From contig DFYA01000211.1 of the NCBI GenBank assembly GCA_002382525.1, positions 1-33,045 on the forward strand: a stretch of DNA of 33,045 nucleotides. Direction: 5' to 3'. Origin of the DNA: Opitutaceae bacterium UBA4094. GTDB taxonomy: Bacteria > Verrucomicrobiota > Verrucomicrobiia > Opitutales > Opitutaceae. The notes beneath the pieces were generated by a model. The model did no database searches, was not told the DNA's origin, and saw only the letters and a list, made by a program, of their open reading frames with translations. Both the position numbers and the translations under genes were made by a program. Each line of letters opens with the position of its first letter. The stretch's first letter is position 1. Below are positions 6,265 to 13,217 of the stretch, one piece after another.

Positions 6265-6537
6265 TTAACGGTGGGCATCGCCCCCCGACTCGGTGGTAAG
6301 ATCGGTCCCGCAGCTTGCGGCGTATTCCGCCATACGGGTTTGAACTTCGATGAGAGCGCCGAGGTTCACGGCTACATGGGCAATCGCCGTTGCCATGTTG
6401 GTGTTCGTGACGGATGCGTTGGCGAGTCGGCCAACACTTTTGCACAAGCTGATTCGCAGGTCGTTGCGCAGCTGTGCGACCTCGCGCCCGGAAAGGGCTT
6501 GAGGATTGGTTCGGAGAGTAGAAAGGTGTGGGTGCAT
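6265..6537 (-). CDS. Small hypothetical helical protein
   Basis: A 90-residue protein, not recognised. The middle part (LSGREVAQLRNDLRISLCKSV, then the helical region up to residue 70) is amphipathic, and the C-terminus is acidic and serine/threonine-rich. No signal peptide or transmembrane segment is present. It lies between the tandem tail-like pair and the small gene at 5955-6170, with 94 bases of non-coding sequence downstream and 73 upstream, so spacing is looser than in most of the series. A rightward-facing terminator-like hairpin stands just in front of it. Coding status rests mainly on frame length and protein-like composition. Confidence 0.45.
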   Translation of the reverse strand: MHPHLSTLRTNPQALSGREVAQLRNDLRISLCKSVGRLANASVTNTNMATAIAHVAVNLGALIEVQTRMAEYAASCGTDLTTESGGDAHR

Positions 6538-6554
6538 AGGTTGTTAGTTTTCTT

Positions 6555-6590
6555 GCCCGCCATCCGCGCTAACGGACGGCGGGCTTTTTT
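6555..6590 (+). terminator. Strong intrinsic terminator facing rightward inside the leftward series
   Basis: GCCCGCC (6555-6561) pairs with GGCGGGC (6578-6584) and TCCG (6563-6566) with CGGA (6573-6576), with one mismatch and a six-base loop, followed by TTTTTT (6585-6590). The U-tract is on the plus strand only. No plus-strand gene lies to its left, so it may stop antisense transcription or end an unseen small RNA. Confidence 0.6.
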
Positions 6591-6610
6591 GTAGTTAGGA
6601 TTTCAATACG

Positions 6611-6946
6611 TTAAGCGGCTGAACATTTCTCAGCTGGGATCCAGGTCAGGCCCGTGGCGGACCTCCCGAGAATGAATTTGCCGGTAGTCGGTGGCGCGGG
6701 GTGGATGACCCACCCGCTACCGCTCCAATCAAGAATGTCGTTGGTGTTCACGCCGGAAGGAAGCAGGCGGCGCCCTGCTCCATCACTGACAGCAACGGCA
6801 ATATCGGAAGCCGAAGGCGTGATCTTGATTCCACGTCCGGCCTTCAGATTAAGGATCGGCGTCATCGCTTGCGCGGTTTCGTTAATCTTCTCCGCAAGTG
6901 CGACGGCGCACGCGGGGGCATGGGTTATTTTGGTGATCTGGTTCAT
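6611..6946 (-). CDS. Tail/fibre-like small protein, tandem paralogue 2
   Basis: The protein has 111 residues and is paralogous to the gene at 6943-7269. Both have an N-terminal APAC.....K.NE segment, a LNL-G-G--I/V segment, a beta-rich middle and a C-terminal part ending in a Cys-x-Ala-Ala tail. The segment ILDWSGSGWVIHPAPPTTGKF and the following LGRSATGLTWIPA resemble small repeat units of phage baseplate or fibre proteins, where an aromatic residue follows a glycine turn. Start ATG overlaps the stop of the upstream paralogue (ATGA, 6943-6946). A structural, virion-associated role is suggested by the neighbouring tape-measure-like gene. The family itself is not recognised. Confidence 0.6.
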   Translation of the reverse strand: MNQITKITHAPACAVALAEKINETAQAMTPILNLKAGRGIKITPSASDIAVAVSDGAGRRLLPSGVNTNDILDWSGSGWVIHPAPPTTGKFILGRSATGLTWIPAEKCSAA

Positions 6947-7269
6947 GCTGCGTTGCAGGTTTCAGGTGTGTCCCAATAGGGCCGCGTCCCGTTGTGGCGG
7001 AGCACCGGCTTGGGGTTTGAGACGGTGGGCGGGGCTATGGTCCCCCACTGCGAACCGTCGTTGTAGATCATGGAGCCGGGGGCCGTGCCAGATGACCGCC
7101 TGGCTTTGCATCCGATGGTGATGCTGCTCGCGCTTTTCGTGACTTGGACGCCACCGGCGCCCCGCAGGTTGAGAAGCGGCCGCAGCGCGGCGCCGACCTC
7201 GTTGGTTTTCACAGCCAGCGGGATCAAGCAGGCCGGAGCCTCGGTGATAGGTTTGATTTCTGTGGGCAT
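6943..7269 (-). CDS. Tail/fibre-like small protein, tandem paralogue 1
   Basis: This 108-residue protein is paralogous to its neighbour. It begins MPTEIKPITEAPACLIPLAV, has LLNLRGAGGVQVTKSASSITIG in the middle and ends in PETCNAA. The C-terminal third (VLRHNGTRPYWDTPE) fits the short 'glycine turn then aromatic' units seen in tail fibre-type phage proteins. It sits 11 bases downstream of the tape-measure-like gene, a common place for distal-tail or fibre components. It is not recognised at family level, and the virion role is inferred from position and composition. The duplication and the conserved Cys near each C-terminus suggest disulphide-linked or metal-bound subunits, again inference. 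Confidence 0.6.
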   Translation of the reverse strand: MPTEIKPITEAPACLIPLAVKTNEVGAALRPLLNLRGAGGVQVTKSASSITIGCKARRSSGTAPGSMIYNDGSQWGTIAPPTVSNPKPVLRHNGTRPYWDTPETCNAA

Positions 7270-7280
7270 TTTCGGGGCTC

Positions 7281-8645
7281 CTACTTGATGGCTTTGGGTT
7301 GGAGGTGGCCCTCGATCTTCGTGAGCAAGTCCTCGGTGCGCTTGAGCTGAGAGCCGGCATCGTTGCCAATGCGGCCGGAGTCGGTGATGCGGCTGCGCAT
7401 GGCGTCGCGGTTAAGCGATGCGTTGCGGGCGCGCGTATTGTCGCTACGGGCGGCGTCTGCCTCGCTGACAACGGCGCCGCGCAGGCGCAGCTTACCGTCG
7501 GCGCCGCGCGTGCGCCCGCCGCCCTCGTCGCCCGTCTCGGCGGTGGTCGCGTCCTTCTTCGCGCCGTTGATCTCGTCGCGCAGGTCCAGCCACTTCTTGC
7601 GGGCCTTTTCGAGCGCAACGAGGTTTTCCGAGCTGGCGTCTTTGTCGTAGGCGGCTTGTGCCTCGCGCCCTTCCTTGCGGACTTGCGCGATCTTCTGCTC
7701 GTCGGTCGCGAATCGCCACGCGCGCTCGTATCGCATGTCGGCAATTTCGCGCAGGCGTTCGGCTTCTTCTTTCTCGCGTCTCTTTGCTACCTCCGCCGCC
7801 TTCGCGTCAACAGCCTCAAACAGCGCGGCGATCTCCTTGATATCCGCTTTGTCCTTCTCGGTGGCCTCATCGCGCTTCTGGATATATTCCCCAACCTGCT
7901 TCAGGCTCTCCGCGTGAAGCTTCCGGTCAGCCTTCTCTAGCTCGATTGAAAGACGCAGCCGCTCGGCTTGGTTTACGGAGGTGACTGGCTTCGCTTTGAT
8001 CTCGGCAATTTTCTTCTCGATTTCCTGAACCTCGGTCAAAGCACGGGTGTAGGCGTCGAGCTTCGAGAGGTCTGTTTCGCGCTGCTCCACGCCGAGTTTT
8101 TCGACGAGCTCCGGGATCTCCGCCGCCGCTTTCGCGTGTGCCGCCTTCATCTTCTCTAACGCGGCCTCCTGCCGGTCAGCGGCTTTCTCCGACGCTTCGG
8201 CGATGTCGTCGTAGGCCTTGTCTATCGGGTCGCGGAACTTATCGCCGATATTTCGCCCCCACCCGGCGAGCGTGCCGAGGACGGACGCGCCCGCATCCTT
8301 GATGGAATTCCCGAATGACTCGAACTCCTTGCCCCATGTCGCCGCGCTTTTCTGTGCAGCCGTGGCTTTATCGCCAAGCTGTGCGGCGTAATCCGCAAAG
8401 CTCTTCATCTGGCCGATGACAAGGCTGATGCCCATGCCCACCGCGCCGCCTTTCAATAGGCCCATGCCCTTTGCCATGGACGCGTTGGCCTTGTCGAGTC
8501 GCTGGGTAACGCCCTCGATTTCCTTCTTACCGTCGATGGCTTTGACCGCCTGCTCGTAGCGCTTCGTCGCGCGAACGGCTTGAAGCATCTTCGCCTCAAC
8601 CTCGCTCACGTCTGCGCCAAAGTGTGCTGTAATTTTTCCACTCAT
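7281..8645 (-). CDS. Tape-measure-like coiled-coil protein
   Basis: This protein has 454 residues. The N-terminus (ITAHFGADVSEVEAKMLQAV) has the form of the first segment of phage tail tape-measure proteins, a beta strand with an F-x-A-D pattern followed by a long helix. A glycine-rich hydrophobic stretch follows at about residues 64-84 (GLLKGGAVGMGISLVIGQMKSF). Then come long charged heptad-rich helices: about 155-235 (EAALEKMKAAHAKAAAEI..), 245-320 and 330-370. The last 90 residues are Gly/Arg-rich and low in structure. It is shorter than typical tape-measure proteins, and no other tail gene of a known family is present. It is either a reduced tail component or a repurposed coiled-coil protein. 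It lies in a tight run of unknown genes and is preceded by gaps under 25 bases. Confidence 0.55.
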   Translation of the reverse strand: MSGKITAHFGADVSEVEAKMLQAVRATKRYEQAVKAIDGKKEIEGVTQRLDKANASMAKGMGLLKGGAVGMGISLVIGQMKSFADYAAQLGDKATAAQKSAATWGKEFESFGNSIKDAGASVLGTLAGWGRNIGDKFRDPIDKAYDDIAEASEKAADRQEAALEKMKAAHAKAAAEIPELVEKLGVEQRETDLSKLDAYTRALTEVQEIEKKIAEIKAKPVTSVNQAERLRLSIELEKADRKLHAESLKQVGEYIQKRDEATEKDKADIKEIAALFEAVDAKAAEVAKRREKEEAERLREIADMRYERAWRFATDEQKIAQVRKEGREAQAAYDKDASSENLVALEKARKKWLDLRDEINGAKKDATTAETGDEGGGRTRGADGKLRLRGAVVSEADAARSDNTRARNASLNRDAMRSRITDSGRIGNDAGSQLKRTEDLLTKIEGHLQPKAIK

Positions 8646-8667
8646 TGGTTGTGTAGTTGTTTTTTGG

Positions 8668-8985
8668 TTACTGGTTGGACGCTTCGAGCAGCCCGATCAT
8701 CAGGCCGCACACCACGCGATCCGGCGTCACCTTGGCGCTGGTGGTGAGGATGACGTGAGGCAGCGACAGGGTCAGCGTGATGGTGTCGGTCTTGAACTGC
8801 GCGAGGTGGGCGGTTGCCCAGGGCAAAACCCGCGCGTCCATAAACGCGCGGATGTCTTCGCCGGTGCTTTCGAGACGGAGCCGCCCCTGCGCCGTGCCGT
8901 CGATGACCTCCGCATGAAGGAGGGCGACGTTTTCGCCCTCCCGGAGCACAAGCAGGCCGTCGCGTTGATCTTCGGGGGCGCTCAT
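8668..8985 (-). CDS. Hypothetical protein of the tail-like module
   Basis: A 105-residue protein of unknown family. The chosen start is ATG 8985, which overlaps the stop of the upstream gene (ATGA, 8982-8985). The longer frame starting at 9027 lies wholly inside the upstream gene. It is beta-rich and soluble: LVLREGENVALLHAEVI, RLRLESTGEDIRAFMDARVL and TITLTLSLPHVILTTSAKVT. It lies directly upstream of the tape-measure-like gene, where tail phages usually have tail-assembly chaperones or tube components. No similarity to those can be claimed. Confidence 0.6.
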   Translation of the reverse strand: MSAPEDQRDGLLVLREGENVALLHAEVIDGTAQGRLRLESTGEDIRAFMDARVLPWATAHLAQFKTDTITLTLSLPHVILTTSAKVTPDRVVCGLMIGLLEASNQ

Positions 8986-9608
8986 TCGGCCCCCGCGAGT
9001 TCGCGGGCTTCCTGACCGTTCGGGCAACCGGCCTCGATTAGCATTCCGTCGCCGACTTCCGTCGCCGGGTTGCGCCTCCCGGCGCTGGCAAAGATGCCGT
9101 TGTGTGCGGAAAGGCGTTCGACACGGGCGAAGCGCTCCGTTTGCGGGATCGCGCCCATCACCTCACCCGCGAGGTATTCGCCGTGTTGCCCAAGCGAATC
9201 AACAAGGAGGCGATATGCCTTCGTGAATGCGGCGAGCGCCTCGCGCCCGGTCTTTACGTCGTCGGCGATTTGATCGGTGACGAGTTCACGACCCCACGAA
9301 TAGACGGCGTCCATGTGGGCGCCCTCGGCTGCGCGCAGTCGCTCTTCAAGGTTGGCGAGCACGCCGTCGGCGGTTTCCTCTTCCTCGCGGGCGGTGCGCC
9401 TGCTCGCAGGAACTTTTAACGGTGCCCCGCCTTTGATGGCGGCGTCGGCGGATGCGCGGATGTGCTCGGCATCGGCAGCGGCGCGCGCCGTCTTGGCGTC
9501 GGCTGCGGTTTGCTTCTGCCGTTCGATTGCCTGCCGAATGCTGGTGACGGCGGCGGCTGCTTCGATGACCGGGGCGGGAGGTTCGGGAATGGTGATTGGT
9601 TGGCTCAT
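8982..9608 (-). CDS. Hypothetical helical protein
   Basis: A 208-residue protein of unknown family. Residues 15-105 are rich in Ala, Glu, Arg and Gln (IRQAIERQKQTAADAKTARA and REEEETADGVLANLEERLRAA), so a long coiled coil is likely. The C-terminal half is more globular, with a VYSWGRELVTDQIADDVKTG segment and helical continuation. No signal peptide or membrane segment is present. The stop overlaps the next start. It is part of the unassigned run between the DNA-binding genes and the tape-measure-like gene. Confidence 0.6.
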   Translation of the reverse strand: MSQPITIPEPPAPVIEAAAAVTSIRQAIERQKQTAADAKTARAAADAEHIRASADAAIKGGAPLKVPASRRTAREEEETADGVLANLEERLRAAEGAHMDAVYSWGRELVTDQIADDVKTGREALAAFTKAYRLLVDSLGQHGEYLAGEVMGAIPQTERFARVERLSAHNGIFASAGRRNPATEVGDGMLIEAGCPNGQEARELAGAE

Positions 9609-9633
9609 GATGTGTGGTGTTGAGCGGTGGCGA

Positions 9634-10161
9634 TTAGGCGGTCAGCGGCTGCAAGCCGTGTTTCGCGCGGGTTTCGTTCAACTCCATGGCGAACCGGGCG
9701 CGCTCGATGGCGTAGGCCGGCGAGCCCTTTTGCGTGGAAGGACTCCGGGGCTTAAAGTCAGCGAGCTGGTCGCGGGTGTAGCGGTCAACGCGCGCCGCCT
9801 CTCGGATCGCCTCGCCGCGTTTGCGCGCTTCCTCGTGAACCTTTTCGTTGCGGGCTTTCTGCTCGGCCTGCTGCTTGAGCCGCTCTTTCTCGTCGGCGGT
9901 AAATTCCTGCGTGTAGCCAAGACGCTTAAGGACGATTTCGAGCGCGGCGTCGTATGCCATAGGCATGTAGCGCACAGCGTCGGCAATGGTGACGTGGCGC
10001 ATGGAGTTGTGAAGAAGGCGGGCAAGATCTTCGGCGGCATGGTCGCACTCGGCGCGCAGCTCGCCGCCGACGTAGTTCCCATTCGCGTCCCGGATAGGCG
10101 GGAGCGGGTCGTTGTTCTTAGGCGTGGGAAAAAAATGACGGATGTATTTCGGTTCTGACAT
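9634..10161 (-). CDS. Hypothetical protein with charged coiled coil
   Basis: A 175-residue protein, not recognised. Residues 1-85 look globular (YIRHFFPTPKNNDPLPPIRD at the start, then a helical part with HAAEDLARLLHNSMRHVTIA). Residues 90-130 form a strongly charged helix rich in Lys, Arg and Glu (EKERLKQQAEQKARNEKVHE). No signal peptide or transmembrane segment is present. It follows the small gene at 10181-10435 by 19 bases and precedes 8982-9608 by 25. The phage-like order hints at a morphogenesis or packaging accessory role, without proof. Confidence 0.6.
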   Translation of the reverse strand: MSEPKYIRHFFPTPKNNDPLPPIRDANGNYVGGELRAECDHAAEDLARLLHNSMRHVTIADAVRYMPMAYDAALEIVLKRLGYTQEFTADEKERLKQQAEQKARNEKVHEEARKRGEAIREAARVDRYTRDQLADFKPRSPSTQKGSPAYAIERARFAMELNETRAKHGLQPLTA

Positions 10162-10180
10162 GGTAGTGTGTTTTTGGGTG

Positions 10181-10435
10181 TTAAGCTGACGGTTTATCTG
10201 TCGTGATTTTATGGATACGATCGAACGTGTCGCGGGCTACGCGGCCCGCTTCGATGGCCTCGCCGGCAATGGCGGTGACGCCAAGAACGGGGGGCATTTT
10301 CTGAAACGCACCGAGGGCCAAGACTTGGACTCCTTCGGCGCGGGCTTTGAGTTCAGCCGGCGAAAGGCGCTTGCCACTGACGATCCAGCGGGGCGCGGAT
10401 TCATCCGGCGGGACTGGGAACGCGGCTGGCTTCAT
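10181..10435 (-). CDS. Small hypothetical protein
   Basis: An 84-residue protein from ATG 10435, which overlaps the TGA of the upstream gene (ATGA, 10432-10435). The frame extends to 10507, but that part lies inside the upstream gene. It begins MKPAAFPVPPDESAP, followed by RWIVSGKRLSPAELKARAEG and an Ala/Gly-rich helical tail. The family is unknown, and no domain is seen. Confidence 0.55.
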   Translation of the reverse strand: MKPAAFPVPPDESAPRWIVSGKRLSPAELKARAEGVQVLALGAFQKMPPVLGVTAIAGEAIEAGRVARDTFDRIHKITTDKPSA

Positions 10436-10698
10436 GCGGCCATCCGTGCCCGTCCAAGGGTGTTTGTTTGCCGGAGAGGAGCGCCGACCGTGCGAGCGTC
10501 CATCCATGCTTCAAGATCCCGTTCGCGGAAGATGATCCGCCGGGCAGAGACTCGCACGTAGGGAATGCCTGCGCGCTTCGCAGCTTGAAGGAAACTCGTG
10601 GTGTCGTTGTAGCCGAGAATCCCCATGGCCTCGGCGCTCGTGAAGTTTCTACCGGAAGCAAGAATGGCCGGCGATTTGGTAAGGTGCGCAGCTTTCAA
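10432..10698 (-). CDS. Excisionase-like DNA-binding protein with TTG start
   Basis: This 88-residue protein begins at TTG 10698. A GGGGAG ribosome site precedes it, and the start overlaps the upstream TGA in a TTGA junction (10695-10698), which favours this start over the longer frame reaching 10830. Residues 15-70 form an excisionase/helix-turn-helix-like domain: FTSAEAMGILGYNDTTSFLQ, RAGIPYVRVSARRIIFRERDL and EAWMDART. This is the pattern of HTH_17-type phage regulators with an aromatic-rich final helix. It is probably a regulator or Xis candidate close to the integrase end. It shares the fold with paralogues at 248-805 but is not closely similar to them. Confidence 0.7.
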   Translation of the reverse strand: MKAAHLTKSPAILASGRNFTSAEAMGILGYNDTTSFLQAAKRAGIPYVRVSARRIIFRERDLEAWMDARTVGAPLRQTNTLGRARMAA

Positions 10699-10955
10699 GC
10701 CGGCCTCCCCTCGCCGGCGACCAGCGCACGGATAGAGCTTTCGGTGTAACGCACCATGCGGCCGCTGACTCGAACAGCTTGGATCAGCCCCTTGGCGGAG
10801 TGTGCTCGTGCAACGTGGCTGGTTTTGCACGTCGAACCGATGCGGGCGTAATACTCGCGGAACGTCAAAAGCCGGTCCCCTTCCGGGGTGGCGTCCTTTG
10901 CCGATTTATTTCCCGACGGGTCGGCGGCCCGTTGCGGCTTGGTGATTTGAACCAT
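10695..10955 (-). CDS. Small putative DNA-binding protein
   Basis: An 86-residue protein. After a polar N-terminus (residues 1-25), residues 30-80 read LTFREYYARIGSTCKTSHVA, then GLIQAVRVSGRMVRYTESSIRALV. This resembles a short winged helix with the wing VRVSGRMVRY, as in excisionase/AlpA-like proteins, though less clearly than its neighbours. It is the first gene of the cluster after the integrase and its partner. The upstream 32 bases contain a perfect 8-bp palindrome TTACGTAA (10965-10972), and the AT-rich stretch 10956-11010 could hold its promoter. It is coupled to the next gene through the TTGA overlap. Confidence 0.6.
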   Translation of the reverse strand: MVQITKPQRAADPSGNKSAKDATPEGDRLLTFREYYARIGSTCKTSHVARAHSAKGLIQAVRVSGRMVRYTESSIRALVAGEGRPA

Positions 10956-10987
10956 GCCGCAAAATTACGTAACCGTTCGCTCTACTA

Positions 10988-11860
10988 CTAACTAAGGTTA
11001 TATATTTTCTTAATCTTATCCCCGCCGAGCAGCGGTTTCAAAACCTCGCGTGCGGCCTGCCGTAGCAACGCGCGATCATTTACTGCGGCACTACCAAGCG
11101 CGGATTTATGGGCGACAATTGGCCGAAGCCCGCCCCCTTTCCCACCGTTGGATTTCGGGTCTTGAATGCTCTGTGGCCAGTTGCTCAAGACCCAATCCAC
11201 GAAATCTGTGGCCCATTGTCCGAGATCGTATCCGCCGTCATTCAGTCGTAAGCGCGCCCGAACATTGTCCGGGATTGGGCAGCGGCCAAGGAATGACTCC
11301 GCGCCGAGCGCCTGCACGGTATCGCCTTCGAGAACGCGCATAACAAACACAGGCGCTAGGCTGTCCAAAAGATCCCCCTTGAAGGCCTTTCGCTTGGGCT
11401 TTAGCGGGTAGGGCTTGAGGAGATGCACCGGCGGGCAACTGTATTCCAGTGGGACGAGTTCATCAGGAAGACTGCTGTGTAGACCGGCTATGTAGTGTCG
11501 GTTCTGAACTTCTTCCAGAAAACCATTCTGCTCCGAATCCTGCATCATGTGCTCATACTTAAGGCGGTGAATCGCCCGGCATGCAGTTTCAGCGATATCA
11601 AGCACGGCCGCGATTGCGCTCCGGGAAAGTGGAGCGGCCTCAAGAGTAGCAATGGCGTCGAGGGCAATTCGTCGCATTTCGTCGAGGTCGCAAGCAACGC
11701 CCGCACGCTTTTTGGCCTGAACGTCCTCCCATTCTTGGACGTGAGGGAAAAGCCCGCTCGGCGTCCCTTGGGCTGAATTATCCGGCTCCGGCGTTTTCTT
11801 TCGCACGGGCTTCTTCATGCTGGTGCGTCCTTTCGACTTGTGGCGTTCAGGCGTGCTCAT
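10988..11860 (-). CDS. Hypothetical protein coupled to the integrase
   Basis: This 290-residue protein is of unknown family. The ATG at 11860 overlaps the integrase stop (ATGA, 11857-11860), which implies that the two genes are co-expressed. A second in-frame ATG at residue 15 (MKKPVRKK) is possible. The first 30 residues are basic. A helical segment lies at about residues 60-105 (DEMRRIALDAIATLEAAPLS, SAIAAVLDIAETACRAIHRL). The C-terminal half contains proline-rich and charged stretches, with NWPQSIQDPKSNGGKGGG near residue 240. No signal peptide is seen. Position suggests a factor working with the integrase or a host-range or stability function. The AT-rich 3' end differs from the rest of the element. 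Confidence 0.65.
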   Translation of the reverse strand: MSTPERHKSKGRTSMKKPVRKKTPEPDNSAQGTPSGLFPHVQEWEDVQAKKRAGVACDLDEMRRIALDAIATLEAAPLSRSAIAAVLDIAETACRAIHRLKYEHMMQDSEQNGFLEEVQNRHYIAGLHSSLPDELVPLEYSCPPVHLLKPYPLKPKRKAFKGDLLDSLAPVFVMRVLEGDTVQALGAESFLGRCPIPDNVRARLRLNDGGYDLGQWATDFVDWVLSNWPQSIQDPKSNGGKGGGLRPIVAHKSALGSAAVNDRALLRQAAREVLKPLLGGDKIKKIYNLS

Positions 11861-13128
11861 TTTGAGAATCCCTCCACTACTTTCGCGACGGCCTTCGGGG
11901 TAAGATCAAACCACGCCTCACCGTCCGCTTTGGCTACAAGCTCTCTGTAGTGCTTAAAAACTACAGCCGCAGAATTCCCGGCTTCCTGCGCCGTCCCCGC
12001 CACGTCACCCGTTGCCGCGCATCGATACGAGATGAACGAATGGCGGAAGGCGTTCCCCGGCGTCTCAATGTCCTTCTCTCGTGCGAGCGTGCGCACGCGA
12101 TCGATGCCCCAAGCCGGCGACACGAGTTTGCCGTCTTCACCTTCCGCGCGTGGGCAAAGCTTCAACCACTCGACAGCAGCCGGGCAGAGATGCACGAGGC
12201 GGTAGCTGACGGTGTTGCGCTTCGCCGCAGTGACACGGAGCAACCCGCGATCAAGGTGCACGTCGGCCCACGCCTGCGAGTGCAATTCCGTCCGGCGCAT
12301 ACCGGCGAATCCGGCGAGCACCGCAACGGCCAGATACTTCGGATGGCTCTCTTTGAGGAGGTGCAGGATCCGCGCGAAGTCGTCCACGGAAAGGATGCCG
12401 ATGCGCTGCGCGTCAGCCGGCATCAAATCGAGTTTCTCCGCCTCCGTCATCGCGACCTCGGGAAGATAGCCCTGTTTCCGCGACCATCGCCACAGCGCGA
12501 CCAATCGCTTGCGACCGGTGTTGAACGTGCCGGGGTGCGCGACCTCGGTTTCCTCGTTCCCGTAGCGCTCATGAAGCCAGTCCTCCAGCGCCGACGCGCT
12601 GACCGTCGCGAGCGATGCCGCGCCCATGTCCGTTGCCAAGTGCGGGAGAAAGGCGCCGTAGCTGTGCGTAGTGACGCCTGCCCGCTTCTTTGCGGTCATG
12701 AACGCTTCGACTGCCTCCTTCACACTGACGGCCTTCGTCGCCCGCTTGCTATCCGCCCAAGCCTTCGCCGCCACGATGAGGTTGTCACCGCATAGGGCCT
12801 TCGCCCTCGCCCACTCCTCCAACGCGGCGAGCGGGGGCGTTTTGCCTGCAACCCGGCGCAGCTCGGAGATCAATGCCACGTCATCCATTGCCAGACCGAC
12901 AGCGGCCTCGGAGCGGCCGGCGCTGAGGGCCTCCGCCTTTAGCTTCGCCTCCGCCTTCGCCGCTTCAAGATCCGCAAACTGCTTCAACCGACGGATGCCG
13001 GCAACGTGCCACGAAACCGAGTAGAACGTGCGCGCTCCCCTCCCCCGCTCCGCTGCTCGTGTCTGGCGATAGATCTTCACCGCCACGGACCCGGAACGAA
13101 TGGTGATCGGGAACGCGGGTTTGGGCAT
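11857..13128 (-). CDS. int: Tyrosine recombinase (phage-type integrase)
   Basis: This protein has 423 residues from ATG 13128 (MPKPAFPITIR). A longer frame begins at 13170, but that part would encode a Cys/His-rich start over the palindrome and candidate arm sites, so 13128 is preferred. The N-terminal part (about 1-60) is a basic arm-binding-like region, and residues 135-235 form the core-binding SAM-like domain. The catalytic domain shows Arg I in GMRRTEL, the box NAFRHSFISY with Arg II, a GNS box and the nucleophile in FKHYRELV. Two positions that are His in lambda-type integrases are Asn here (NAFRH and GNS), a variant I associate with verrucomicrobial and related integrases. It inserts the element at the tRNA-Glu 3' end. 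It is adjacent to that tRNA and overlaps the next gene. Confidence 0.93.
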   Translation of the reverse strand: MPKPAFPITIRSGSVAVKIYRQTRAAERGRGARTFYSVSWHVAGIRRLKQFADLEAAKAEAKLKAEALSAGRSEAAVGLAMDDVALISELRRVAGKTPPLAALEEWARAKALCGDNLIVAAKAWADSKRATKAVSVKEAVEAFMTAKKRAGVTTHSYGAFLPHLATDMGAASLATVSASALEDWLHERYGNEETEVAHPGTFNTGRKRLVALWRWSRKQGYLPEVAMTEAEKLDLMPADAQRIGILSVDDFARILHLLKESHPKYLAVAVLAGFAGMRRTELHSQAWADVHLDRGLLRVTAAKRNTVSYRLVHLCPAAVEWLKLCPRAEGEDGKLVSPAWGIDRVRTLAREKDIETPGNAFRHSFISYRCAATGDVAGTAQEAGNSAAVVFKHYRELVAKADGEAWFDLTPKAVAKVVEGFSK

Positions 13129-13135
13129 GGCTCTG

Positions 13136-13158
13136 TGTATGCGCATACAGGCGCACAC
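13136..13158. promoter_or_regulatory. 14-bp palindrome and right-end arm sites upstream of the integrase
   Basis: TGTATGCGCATACA (13136-13149) is a perfect palindrome lying 8-21 bases in front of the preferred integrase start. Its right half, with the following bases, gives GCGCATACA (13141-13149) and GCGCACAC (13151-13158), the same two words found in the same orientation near the left attachment repeat (190-198 and 179-186). They may be integrase arm or excisionase sites that also repress the integrase gene. This is inference. Confidence 0.5.
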
Positions 13159-13181
13159 ACGCAATCCCATTTATAGACACG

Positions 13182-13212
13182 AAAAACCCCGTTACCTACC
13201 TAGGCAACGGGG
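13182..13212 (-). terminator. Intrinsic terminator downstream of tRNA-Glu, carried by the element
   Basis: On the minus strand the perfect 7-bp stem CCCCGTT/AACGGGG (13206-13212 with 13187-13193), further supported by inner CCTAG-type pairs, is followed by TTTTTCG. It lies five bases after the tRNA CCA end. It is on the element side of the attachment repeat, so the element supplies a terminator for the host tRNA transcript and shields the integrase gene from it. Confidence 0.75.
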
Positions 13213-13217
13213 TAAAT

